A stretch of 8,207 nucleotides of DNA from Halanaerobiales bacterium (GTDB lineage Bacteria > Bacillota_F > Halanaerobiia > Halanaerobiales > DTU029), in the NCBI GenBank assembly GCA_016278415.1, contig JADQBV010000412.1, forward strand, positions 1 through 8,207, given 5' to 3'. Shown here one piece after another: positions 1 to 6,431 of this stretch. The notes under the pieces are model-generated. The model made no database searches, was not told the origin of the DNA, and saw nothing but the letters and a program-made list of their open reading frames with translations. The translations under genes were made by a program, and so were the position numbers. Every line of letters starts with the position of its first letter. Position 1 is the first letter of the stretch.

Positions 1-1790
1 TTAGGGGAGAGGCCTTAGCCAGTATTGCTTCTGTAAGTAAGATAAAAATAAGCTCGCGAACTACTGATTCTGTTAAAGGAACTTTTATGCAGCTTAATGG
101 AGGAAAAGTTATTAAAAAAGAGGCTACTGGTACACAAGTTGGTACTGATATTATTATTGAGCATATTTTTTTCAATACCCCGGCTAGATTTAAATACCTT
201 AAAACAATTAACACTGAATTTAGTCATATAAGTAATATTGTCAGTAGAGAGGCGATGGCTTATCCAGATATACAATTTATCTTAATTCATAATGATAATC
301 AAGTACTAAAAACTCCTGGTACGGGTAATTTAATTGATGTTATATATTCTATCTATGGTCAAGAAATGGTTGATAAGCTGATACCTATAGAATATGAAGA
401 AAACTATGTTAAGTTAAGTGGTTATATAGCTAAACCCGAATTTACACGTTCTTCAAGAATTTATCAGTTGTTTTTTGTTAATAATAGACCTATAAATAAC
501 CGTTGCTTAAATAGGGGTGTGGATAAGGGTTACCATGGTTTATTAGCTTCTGGTCGTTATCCAGTTGTGGTTATGAAAGTAAAACTAAATCAAATTCTTG
601 TTGATGTTAATGTTCATCCGACAAAACGAGAAGTACAATTTAGTAGAGATGAAATAATAGAGAATGTTGTAAAAAGGGGTATTAAAGCAAGTTTATCGGA
701 ATTAAATCTTGCTCCAAAATTTAAGAGAGATAAATCTAAAGATATTAATCAAAAGAAAGAGAAAAGATTACAATCATTGGATTTTGATGATAAAAGCAAG
801 TTAAAAGAAAGAATTATAGAAGGAAATATTAATAAAGTTGATGAAGCTAACATAGAAAATGGAATTAGTTCCAATAATAATTTAGATAAAAAAGACACAG
901 ATCATAAGGATTTAACTAACAATCTAAATAAAAAATTAAATAAAAATCATTTGTATGATAGTAATTCTTCTAGTGATAATAAGCATATAAAACGTAATAC
1001 TAGCTTGTCTAATAAATTTATTCTTAATAGTGATAACGAATTGGCAGACAAAAACAACTTAAAAATAATGGACGAAAATCAAGGATTTAGTGAGAATAAT
1101 ACAAAAAGTGATAATGGAGTATATGCTAATAAAACTTATACTGAAAATAATAACCTTGTAAAAGAAAATAATGACAATAGTAATCTTAACAATAAAGTGA
1201 GTAATAATTTTCCTAAATCAATCAAAAAAATATTTGGACAAATAAATAATACTTATATTCTTGTAGAAGGGAAAGAAGGTCTCTATATAATAGACCAACA
1301 TAATGCTCATGAACGAGTACTCTACGAGACTTATTATTACAAATATAATAGTCAGGATATAATAACACAATCCTTATTAGTACCAGTAACAATTGAAGTT
1401 AGTCTTGCTGAAAAGGAACTTATAGAAAAATATATTGATCAATTAGCTAATGTAGGTATTAATATAGAACCCTTTGGTGGTAGCAGTTATATTATTACAG
1501 AAATACCTAATTTTATAAAAAATATACCTGCTAAAAATATAATAAGAGATATAATTGATAATTTATCAGAAAAAGGGAAAACAATGCAACAGGCTGAAAT
1601 GATTGATTCTATAGTAACATATATGTCCTGTCGTGGTGCTATCAAAGCCGGCAAGCACCTTGATTATATAGAAATGAAGCAATTAGTTATAGATCTCTTC
1701 TCTCTAGAAAACAAGTACCGTTGTCCACATGGGCGACCTATAATAGTACATATGAGTAATGATGAGATTGATAAAAGCATGGGGAGATAA
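1..1790 (+). CDS. mutL: DNA mismatch repair protein MutL, 5'-truncated by window edge
   Basis: MutL couples mismatch recognition by MutS to strand incision. About 595 residues are visible. Translation is open from base 3 and begins RGEALASIASVSK, which is GHL-ATPase motif III (GFRGEAL), so roughly the first 90-100 residues lie outside the window. The ATG at 87 is internal, not a start. The transducer-domain motif NTPARFKYL follows. An Asn/Lys-rich, probably disordered linker is encoded by about 715-1205. The C-terminal dimerisation/endonuclease domain has DQHNAHERVLYE (1293-1328), the metal-binding motif usually written DQHA(X)2E(X)4E, then SCRGAIKAG and CPHGRPI near the end. These motifs mark a nicking-type MutL, as in Bacillus, unlike the E. 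coli protein. One oddity is Asn in place of the usual Ala after DQH; D, H and both E residues are kept. A 186-bp gap separates it from miaA. Confidence 0.97.
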   Translation, partial: RGEALASIASVSKIKISSRTTDSVKGTFMQLNGGKVIKKEATGTQVGTDIIIEHIFFNTPARFKYLKTINTEFSHISNIVSREAMAYPDIQFILIHNDNQVLKTPGTGNLIDVIYSIYGQEMVDKLIPIEYEENYVKLSGYIAKPEFTRSSRIYQLFFVNNRPINNRCLNRGVDKGYHGLLASGRYPVVVMKVKLNQILVDVNVHPTKREVQFSRDEIIENVVKRGIKASLSELNLAPKFKRDKSKDINQKKEKRLQSLDFDDKSKLKERIIEGNINKVDEANIENGISSNNNLDKKDTDHKDLTNNLNKKLNKNHLYDSNSSSDNKHIKRNTSLSNKFILNSDNELADKNNLKIMDENQGFSENNTKSDNGVYANKTYTENNNLVKENNDNSNLNNKVSNNFPKSIKKIFGQINNTYILVEGKEGLYIIDQHNAHERVLYETYYYKYNSQDIITQSLLVPVTIEVSLAEKELIEKYIDQLANVGINIEPFGGSSYIITEIPNFIKNIPAKNIIRDIIDNLSEKGKTMQQAEMIDSIVTYMSCRGAIKAGKHLDYIEMKQLVIDLFSLENKYRCPHGRPIIVHMSNDEIDKSMGR

Positions 1791-1895
1791 TTATTAAGCA
1801 TTCCGCTTCTCTTTATAAGCAAGTTAGGAATATTAAAAGGTTAAGGTTGGATATGGTGTTTTACAGCAGAATGATACTCCAATAATTAGGTTATT

Positions 1896-1923
1896 TTGTT
1901 GTATAAGTTAATATTAATATAAA
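1896..1923 (+). promoter_or_regulatory. candidate SigA promoter for miaA
   Basis: TTGTTG (1896-1901) and TATAAA (1918-1923) are separated by 16 bp and lie 53 bp upstream of the miaA ATG. The spacer contains the perfect palindrome TTAATATTAA (1908-1917). The DNA is so AT-rich that chance matches are common. I saw no terminator in the rest of the 1791-1976 gap, so read-through from mutL is also possible. Confidence 0.3.
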
Positions 1924-1976
1924 TCAAATATTAAGAAAAAGATAGACTAGATACACAATTATGAGGAGTTGTTAAA

Positions 1977-2927
1977 ATGGATAGATATCCATTGTTGGTG
2001 GTATTAGGTCCGACAGCAGTAGGTAAAACCGAACTATCACTTAAAATTGCAAAACATATAAATGGTGAGATAATATCAGCAGATTCAATGCAGATATATC
2101 GAAAGATGGATATTGGCACTGCTAAGGCATCTGAATCTGACAGAAAACAAGTAAGACATCATTTGATAGATATAGTTGATCCTGATCAGGATTTTTCTGT
2201 TGCGGATTATCAGAAAAGAGTTGATGACTTAATACCTAAGATTGTTAAAAAAGGGAAGATACCTATTTTAGTTGGAGGTACTGGATTATATATTAAGGCC
2301 ATAATACAAGGGTTCCTTTTTCCTGAAATGGAAACAAATATGGAATTGCGAAGCAAACTAGAAAAGGAAGCTGAAAAATATGGTAATGAGTATGTTCATA
2401 ATAAGCTAGAAGAAATTGATATAGAACTAGCTAATAAACTTCATCCTAACGACTTGCGTAGAGTAATTCGCGGTATTGAAGTCTATAAGGAAACAGGAAA
2501 CACAATAACTTATTATAAGAAAAAACAAGAAGCTACACCAATGCGTTATAATGCTCTTAAAATTGGTTTGACACGAGAAAGAGAAATGTTATATGAACGA
2601 ATAAATCAACGTATTAATATTATGATAGAAAATGGATTAATAAATGAGGTTAAAAATTTACTTGATAATGGCTATGATATTAGAATGACTGCACTACAAG
2701 GTTTGGGATACAAAGAAATTATTAGATATATAAATAATGAATATTCATATGATGAGGCAGTACGCATATTAAAAAGAGATACTCGGCATTTTGCTAAAAG
2801 ACAGATAACCTGGTTCAAAAGGGATAATGATATTAACTGGTTTAATCTATCACAAAAAAATGCAGAACAGGCTTTTAAAGAAATCGTTGATTTAATTGAG
2901 GAATGGAGAAATAGTGAAAAGGAGTAA
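1977..2927 (+). CDS. miaA: tRNA dimethylallyltransferase MiaA
   Basis: MiaA transfers a dimethylallyl group from DMAPP to N6 of A37 in tRNAs that read codons starting with U, the first step towards ms2i6A. The 316-residue length is normal for the family. The P-loop GPTAVGKT is at residues 11-18. It is followed by ISADSMQIYR with the catalytic Asp36, then DIGTAK, RHHLIDIVDP, and GGTGLYIKA near residue 105. The C-terminal signature RHFAKRQITWFKRD is present. The ATG at 1977 is preceded by GAGGAG (1963-1968) at 8 bp, which settles the start. It follows mutL, a common order in Firmicutes, and the next gene begins 5 bp after its stop, so the two are probably one transcript. Confidence 0.97.
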   Translation: MDRYPLLVVLGPTAVGKTELSLKIAKHINGEIISADSMQIYRKMDIGTAKASESDRKQVRHHLIDIVDPDQDFSVADYQKRVDDLIPKIVKKGKIPILVGGTGLYIKAIIQGFLFPEMETNMELRSKLEKEAEKYGNEYVHNKLEEIDIELANKLHPNDLRRVIRGIEVYKETGNTITYYKKKQEATPMRYNALKIGLTREREMLYERINQRINIMIENGLINEVKNLLDNGYDIRMTALQGLGYKEIIRYINNEYSYDEAVRILKRDTRHFAKRQITWFKRDNDINWFNLSQKNAEQAFKEIVDLIEEWRNSEKE

Positions 2928-2932
2928 AAATA

Positions 2933-3283
2933 ATGCCTAACTTTCCTGAAATCACAGACACCTCATTTCAAGAAAAAATTAGTAAACATAAATTCACTTG
3001 TGTTGTTTTTTCATCTATTAATTGTGGATACTGTCAATTAGCTAAAAAAAATTTAAAAGATATATTAACACAAGTACCCAAAATAGATGTATATGAATAC
3101 ATTGTAGATAAAAATTCTATATATATGGAAAAGTATAATATAACTAGTGTGCCAGTTATGATAATCTTTGATAATGGTAATATTGTACATAGGTTTTTTG
3201 GTGTTAGAGAAAAAAATGATTTATATTATCAGTTTAAGGCATTCTTACCTAAGGATTCTTTATATAATGACTTGAATAATTAA
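2933..3283 (+). CDS. thioredoxin-fold protein with CGYC active site
   Basis: This is a 116-residue cytoplasmic protein with no signal peptide or membrane span. Its CGYC motif at residues 31-34 sits after a hydrophobic strand (CVVFSSINCGYC). The expected cis-proline is at 74 (TSVPVMIIFDNG), followed by a Gly-containing strand and the last helix, so the whole thioredoxin fold is present. Both redox cysteines are kept, but the dipeptide between them is GY, not the GP of classical thioredoxin, which usually shifts the redox potential. There is an extra Cys at position 23. Function is therefore inferred as a thiol-disulfide oxidoreductase of unknown partner, not the housekeeping TrxA. The RBS AAAAGGAG (2917-2924) lies inside the end of miaA, so translation is probably coupled to that gene. 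The hairpin at 3362-3411 is the likely end of the transcript. Confidence 0.8.
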   Translation: MPNFPEITDTSFQEKISKHKFTCVVFSSINCGYCQLAKKNLKDILTQVPKIDVYEYIVDKNSIYMEKYNITSVPVMIIFDNGNIVHRFFGVREKNDLYYQFKAFLPKDSLYNDLNN

Positions 3284-3361
3284 GTAAATCTTATTTTAAA
3301 TTTCACTAAGTCTTTCTTTTTATAAATATAACAGATAAATAAAGCTTACAAGTCGATATCT

Positions 3362-3411
3362 GCCCCTTATACTAAACAGTAGAAATTATAAAACTGTATA
3401 GTATAAGGGGC
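3362..3411 (+). terminator. long hairpin, probable intrinsic terminator
   Basis: GCCCCTTATACTA (3362-3374) pairs perfectly with TAGTATAAGGGGC (3399-3411). After one A-A mismatch the stem continues with ACAG (3376-3379) against CTGT (3394-3397), leaving a 14-nt loop. The 3' side is GTTTAATTT, a broken T-tract, so this is not a textbook terminator. Its position 78 bp after the thioredoxin-like stop and its G+C-rich base support the role. There is no T-tract on the other strand, so it is probably unidirectional. Confidence 0.7.
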
Positions 3412-3541
3412 GTTTAATTTAGTATAATTTATAAACAAAGCAAGATAGATATTTTATATTTACAAATCTTATGAATATAATTCAATATAAGCTCACTCAC
3501 AATTCTACGTATATTAAAATATTTAAAATACTTTTAAAAAC

Positions 3542-3570
3542 AAACCTAAACCTTTAATAAACCTATACCT
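3542..3570 (+). repeat. 12-bp direct repeat, possible operator
   Basis: AAACCTAAACCT (3542-3553) and AAACCTATACCT (3559-3570) are 11/12 identical and separated by TTAAT, giving a 17-bp period. Each copy is itself a doubled AAACCT-like hexamer, so four ACCT cores recur at 6, 11 and 6 bp. The array ends two bases before the candidate -35 of the spoVK-like promoter, a place typical for an activator or repressor site. No protein is identified. Confidence 0.45.
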
Positions 3571-3572
3571 GT

Positions 3573-3601
3573 AACAATAAGAGTTGTTATATCATATAAT
3601 A
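3573..3601 (+). promoter_or_regulatory. candidate promoter of the spoVK cassette (SigK/SigE-like or SigA)
   Basis: CATATAATA (3593-3601) fits the SigK -10 consensus CATANNNTA, and its first eight bases fit the SigE -10 CATAYAHT. AACA at 3573-3576 fits the degenerate SigK -35 (mACm) at 16 bp; no good SigE -35 is present. The embedded TATAAT (3595-3600) would equally serve SigA, with the weak -35 GTAACA (3571-3576) at 18 bp. A start site near 3608 would exclude the ATG at 3584 and support the start at 3668. Confidence 0.4.
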
Positions 3602-3667
3602 CAGATGAGGATTCTTTTGAAGATATGTGGAATCCTAACGACTAATCTTATAAAAGTAGGTGTTTTT

Positions 3668-4768
3668 ATGACTAATAACAATAACGTATCACATAATTAT
3701 ATAATTGAAAGATTCAAAAAGGGAGAGATTAGTATAACAGATGCTTTTATACAGCTAACAAGTATTGATAATAAATCAACACCTGATATCAAATATAACC
3801 TTACAGATAGAAAAAATATTAAAAAAAAGTTAAATAACAATATAGGTAATGAATTAAATAAGTTGAACAAAGAGTTTAATAAAGAGTCTAATAGAGATTT
3901 GAAACAAAATCAAAGTACTGAAAATATGATTGAATGCTATCTAAATGAAATGGAGGGTCTTGTTGGTTTAAAGGATATTAAGAAGATAATTAAAGAATAT
4001 ATTGCTTTTATTAAAGTACAAAAATTAAGAGAAAGATATAGGTTAAAAGCAACCCCTGTTGTAATGCATATGATTTTTAAAGGGAATCCAGGTACGGGAA
4101 AAACGACTATGGCTAGAATAATCGGAAAAATTTTTCAAGAAATTGGATTTTTAAAAAATGGTGATATTATAGAGGCTGATAGAGCCGACTTAGTGGGAGA
4201 ATATATAGGTCATACGGCACAAAAGACGAAAAAAATTATTCAAAAGGCATTAGGTGGAGTGTTGTTTATTGATGAAGCGTATTCATTAGCAAGAGGGGGA
4301 GAGAAAGATTTTGGTAAAGAGGCAATAGATACTATGGTTAAAGCTATGGAGGATAATAAAGATAATTTAATAATTATATTAGCAGGTTATAGAAAAGAAA
4401 TGAATTTTTTCTTACAGACAAATCCTGGCTTAAGATCCCGCTTTGCTATACAGATAGATTTTCCAGATTATACAATTGATCAATTAGTAGAAATTGCTGA
4501 GCTAATGTATAAAGAACGTGAATATATATTAGATAAAAGCAGTAAACATTATATATATAATGTATTAACAAAAGTAAGAAACAATGAAGATATTAATGGT
4601 AATGCAAGATCGGTTAGAAATCTTATAGAAAGATCTATACGACAACAAGCAAAAAGGATCATAAATAATCCTAAAATCAACCGAAATGAATTAATGAAAA
4701 TTACAAGAGAGGATTTAAGTGTGGAGGGATTAACTGATGGCAGATTGTCTTGTGACAGGAATGTCTAA
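3668..4768 (+). CDS. spoVK: SpoVK-like AAA+ ATPase (CbbX family)
   Basis: SpoVK is a mother-cell AAA+ ATPase needed for spore maturation in Bacillus; its substrate is unknown. From the ATG at 3668 the protein has 366 residues. It has a short N-terminal helical part (about 10-32), an Asn/Lys-rich spacer (about 45-85), and then one AAA+ module. Walker A GNPGTGKT is at 139-146, the pore-loop-like EYIGHTAQ near 178-185, and Walker B VLFIDEAYS at 198-206. NPGLRSRF near 252-259 carries the Arg-finger region, and the sensor-2 segment GNARSVRNLIERS is near the C-terminus. The frame stays open upstream to an ATG at 3584. The 3668 start is preferred because AGGTG (3658-3662) precedes it at 5 bp and because the upstream segment overlaps the promoter-like element. 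The gene overlaps the next by 32 bp. Assignment to SpoVK itself, not another CbbX-family member, rests on family resemblance and the miaA-hfq context. Confidence 0.82.
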   Translation: MTNNNNVSHNYIIERFKKGEISITDAFIQLTSIDNKSTPDIKYNLTDRKNIKKKLNNNIGNELNKLNKEFNKESNRDLKQNQSTENMIECYLNEMEGLVGLKDIKKIIKEYIAFIKVQKLRERYRLKATPVVMHMIFKGNPGTGKTTMARIIGKIFQEIGFLKNGDIIEADRADLVGEYIGHTAQKTKKIIQKALGGVLFIDEAYSLARGGEKDFGKEAIDTMVKAMEDNKDNLIIILAGYRKEMNFFLQTNPGLRSRFAIQIDFPDYTIDQLVEIAELMYKEREYILDKSSKHYIYNVLTKVRNNEDINGNARSVRNLIERSIRQQAKRIINNPKINRNELMKITREDLSVEGLTDGRLSCDRNV

Positions 4769-5348
4769 TGTAGGGAAAACATGTTTTGTAATAAATTTTG
4801 CAGAATATATGGGATTAAAAGAATTGAAATTTCACGTTAAACAATTGGAGGGATATACTTCAATCAACAGTTACACTCCTGGAGAAGCCCGAAATAAACT
4901 AATATCTGTGAAATCTAATTCTACACGTGAAGTTCAAGCAATCAAATTAGAAATACCGAGAGGAAAAACCTTTAAAGAATTAAAGATAATTGATAGCTGT
5001 GGTTTAAGTGATGGAATTCATCCTGAAGAAGAAGTACGACTTGCTATGGCAAGAACTATTAGACTTATACGAGAAAGCAATTTTGTTCTACATATGATAG
5101 ATATTACAAATATTAATAATATTGAGCATAGTGATGACATTCTTAAACCAATTGATAGACTTATAGTAGACTATGCAAGCTTAAAGCCAAACTATGCTAT
5201 ATTGCTTAATAAAATAGACTTGACTTATGCAAAACAAAACCTTGAAATACTAAAGCAATCTTTTAATAATATACTTATAATCCCTCTATCTGCATTATAT
5301 CAACAGGGCTTTAAAGAAGTAAAAAAGCTAGTGTTTAACTATGTTTAA
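4737..5348 (+). CDS. small Era/TrmE-type P-loop GTPase
   Basis: This is a 203-residue stand-alone G domain. G1 is GMSNVGKT (8-15). The G2 loop is not clear, possibly in the YTSINSYTPG region. G3 is DSCG (86-89, IIDSCGLSDGIHP), G4 is NKID (158-161) and G5 is SAL (185-187). The order and spacing fit the TRAFAC class. The Cys in DSCG replaces the more usual Pro or Val. There is no KH domain as in Era and no HflX N-terminal domain, although in B. subtilis hflX follows spoVK, so this is a different GTPase in the same slot. The start at 4737 has GGAGGG (4723-4728) at 8 bp and lies 32 bp inside the spoVK-like gene, implying co-translation. The stop overlaps the next ORF by 8 bp within a tandem repeat that may have split a fusion gene. 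Partner and function are unknown. Confidence 0.85.
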   Translation: MADCLVTGMSNVGKTCFVINFAEYMGLKELKFHVKQLEGYTSINSYTPGEARNKLISVKSNSTREVQAIKLEIPRGKTFKELKIIDSCGLSDGIHPEEEVRLAMARTIRLIRESNFVLHMIDITNINNIEHSDDILKPIDRLIVDYASLKPNYAILLNKIDLTYAKQNLEILKQSFNNILIIPLSALYQQGFKEVKKLVFNYV

Positions 5349-5349
5349 C
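5332..5349 (+). repeat. tandem near-duplication at the GTPase/membrane-protein junction
   Basis: TGTTTAAC occurs at 5332-5339 and again at 5342-5349, a 10-bp period, exactly across the GTPase stop (TAA 5346-5348) and the next ATG (5341). Deleting one 10-bp unit would join the GTPase frame (ending LVFN) directly to the membrane-protein frame (continuing RFFGILL) with no stop. This looks like a slippage-type duplication that created the present stop and start. Confidence 0.6.
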
Positions 5350-5922
5350 AGGTTCTTTGGAATATTATTAATGGGGATTGTAATAAAAGTTATGGATGAT
5401 TATTTTGATAAAGAGATAGATAAAGAGAGCAAACAATGGAATATCAACATTTTATTAGGAAGATCAATTTTACCATATTCTTTATTAATAGCTATTATAA
5501 GTTTATATCTAAATTTCACTGAAGCTGCTGCAGTTTTTGCTGCATCTTATACTATTGGAATGCTACATACTTATCGTGGTATTTTACCTACAAAGATATA
5601 TGGATGGCAGGAAGGGTTTGTTATATTGCTTATATTTTCTTACATTTTATCTTTTAGAGAAATTATAGTTACAATAATAATAGTTGGAATAATTCAATTA
5701 ATCGATGATATGCTAGATTATAAGAAAGAAAAATTTATAAATCAAAACAACATTATTAATAAAATTGGTATTTTTAATACTATTTTAAGTACCTTTATAC
5801 TCTTATTTATTGCAATTAAATTTTTTCCTCTTAAATTCAATTACTTTTTCATAGCCGCCGTAGTTGTACATTTTATTTTTTTAATTATTCGAAAATTTTC
5901 AAGGACTGTTTATAATGATTGA
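5341..5922 (+). CDS. UbiA-like membrane protein, shortened
   Basis: This 193-residue integral membrane protein has about seven hydrophobic segments (roughly 2-18, 42-58, 60-77, 89-105, 107-122, 140-160, 165-184). After the first is DDYFDKEID (19-27), matching the UbiA-family motif NDxxDxxxD with N changed to D. After the fifth is DDMLDYKKE (122-130), matching DxxxDxxxD with a final Glu. The motifs are about 100 residues apart, close to UbiA spacing. In that family the two motifs bind Mg2+ and prenyl diphosphate. It is about 100 residues shorter than a typical UbiA enzyme and lacks the N-terminal helix. No Shine-Dalgarno precedes the ATG, and an in-frame TAG at 5329-5331 rules out an upstream start. 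Translation would need coupling to the GTPase through the ATG/TAA overlap. Assignment rests on motifs only; substrate unknown. Confidence 0.55.
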   Translation: MFNRFFGILLMGIVIKVMDDYFDKEIDKESKQWNINILLGRSILPYSLLIAIISLYLNFTEAAAVFAASYTIGMLHTYRGILPTKIYGWQEGFVILLIFSYILSFREIIVTIIIVGIIQLIDDMLDYKKEKFINQNNIINKIGIFNTILSTFILLFIAIKFFPLKFNYFFIAAVVVHFIFLIIRKFSRTVYND

Positions 5923-6106
5923 ACTTATGATATCTATTTTAATAGGAATATTACTTGGTTATAATTTTGGATATAATAAGGGTAAAAAAAACACAGAAAA
6001 GGTTATTGTTAAAAGTATGCCTCTTATTATTAAAGAGAAATCTCTACTAAAAGGCTATTGTGTGATTTGTAATCATGAAAAAAATATATCAGAAAAAGAA
6101 AGATAA
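5915..6106 (+). CDS. small single-span membrane protein with C-terminal CxxC
   Basis: I do not recognise this 63-residue protein. Residues 3-19 form one hydrophobic segment, followed by YNKGKK, a positive stretch that predicts N-out/C-in topology with the tail in the cytoplasm. Near the C-terminus is CVICNH (Cys49, Cys52, His54), which could be half of a metal site completed by dimerisation or a redox pair. A good RBS (AAGGA, 5901-5905, 9 bp before the ATG) and the 8-bp overlap with the UbiA-like gene argue that it is real and translated with the cassette. It is the last gene before hfq, 75 bp away. Confidence 0.6.
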   Translation: MIELMISILIGILLGYNFGYNKGKKNTEKVIVKSMPLIIKEKSLLKGYCVICNHEKNISEKER

Positions 6107-6108
6107 TT

Positions 6109-6137
6109 TTGTTAAAAGAGAAGGATTTTTATATATA
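6109..6137 (+). promoter_or_regulatory. candidate promoter for hfq
   Basis: TTGTTA (6109-6114) and TATATA (6132-6137) are 17 bp apart and 44 bp upstream of the hfq ATG. If real, it lets hfq-dapF be expressed in growth independently of the spoVK-like cassette. The surrounding AT richness makes this weak evidence. Confidence 0.35.
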
Positions 6138-6181
6138 TTGTAGAAGATAAATATAATAGGAGAAAAGAGGGAGTGTATTAG

Positions 6182-6412
6182 ATGAAAGCACCAATCAATT
6201 TACAGGACAACGTTCTTAATGAAGTTCGAAAAAAGAAGATAGAAGTTACTATTTTCTTGATTAATGGATATCAACTAACAGGTCGAGTAATTGGTTTTGA
6301 TAATTTTACGGTAATTCTAAACAATGAAGGTAAAGAACAGATGGTATATAAACATGCAATTTCAACTATTATTCCTAAAGAAACAATAAAAGGAATATTC
6401 AAGGAAAAATAA
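6182..6412 (+). CDS. hfq: RNA chaperone Hfq
   Basis: Hfq forms a ring-shaped Sm-like hexamer that binds U-rich sRNA 3' ends on its proximal face and A-rich mRNA on its distal face. The 76-residue protein is almost only the Sm core, with the short C-terminus usual in Firmicutes. [19 protein letters not shown] contains Gln8/Asp9 and a basic rim-like stretch (R16-K19). Sm1 continues through [20 protein letters not shown], and the Sm2 signature YKHAIST is at 56-62 with the proximal-pore Lys57/His58. AGAGGGAG (6166-6173) lies 8 bp before the ATG. dapF starts 19 bp after the stop, so the two are probably co-transcribed. Confidence 0.97.
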   Translation: MKAPINLQDNVLNEVRKKKIEVTIFLINGYQLTGRVIGFDNFTVILNNEGKEQMVYKHAISTIIPKETIKGIFKEK

Positions 6413-6431
6413 TAAAGGGATCTGATATAAG

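Larger units (their letters stand above)
3284..3667. other. 384-bp intergenic region between thioredoxin-like gene and spoVK-like gene
   Basis: No convincing coding region is present. The stretch holds a long hairpin (3362-3411), an AT-rich segment with nothing I recognise (about 3421-3540), a 12-bp imperfect direct repeat (3542-3570), a promoter-like element (3573-3601) and an untranslated leader. It separates the miaA transcript from the following cassette and probably carries the cassette's regulation. Confidence 0.7.

Noticed and set aside
15..275. Minus-strand open frame opposite mutL
   Set aside because: It lies entirely opposite the conserved MutL ATPase/transducer region and encodes a Ser/Asn-rich sequence with no recognisable motif; a shadow of mutL.
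1931..2119. Minus-strand open frame opposite the miaA start
   Set aside because: It overlaps the conserved P-loop region of miaA and shows no RBS or motif; a shadow.
3362..3411. Hairpin as a miniature transposon with terminal inverted repeats
   Set aside because: The whole element is 50 bp with a 14-nt interior, I saw no flanking target duplication, and its position after a gene end fits a terminator.
3471..3557. 28-codon plus-strand ORF in the intergenic region
   Set aside because: No Shine-Dalgarno, composition like the surrounding AT-rich DNA, and it runs into the direct repeats.
3584..3667. In-frame extension of the spoVK-like gene starting at the ATG at 3584
   Set aside because: No RBS lies before it, it falls inside the candidate -10 element, and its 28 residues do not resemble the family; the ATG at 3668 has AGGTG at 5 bp.
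4737..5348. GTPase as HflX, expected after spoVK
   Set aside because: It lacks the HflX N-terminal domain and its G1 and G3 motifs (GMSNVGKT, DSCGL) differ from the GYTNAGKS/DTVGF type.
5328..5350. Programmed -1 ribosomal frameshift between GTPase and UbiA-like ORFs
   Set aside because: GTTTAAC is not a proper X XXY YYZ slippery heptamer and I saw no downstream stem-loop; the tandem duplication explains the frames better.
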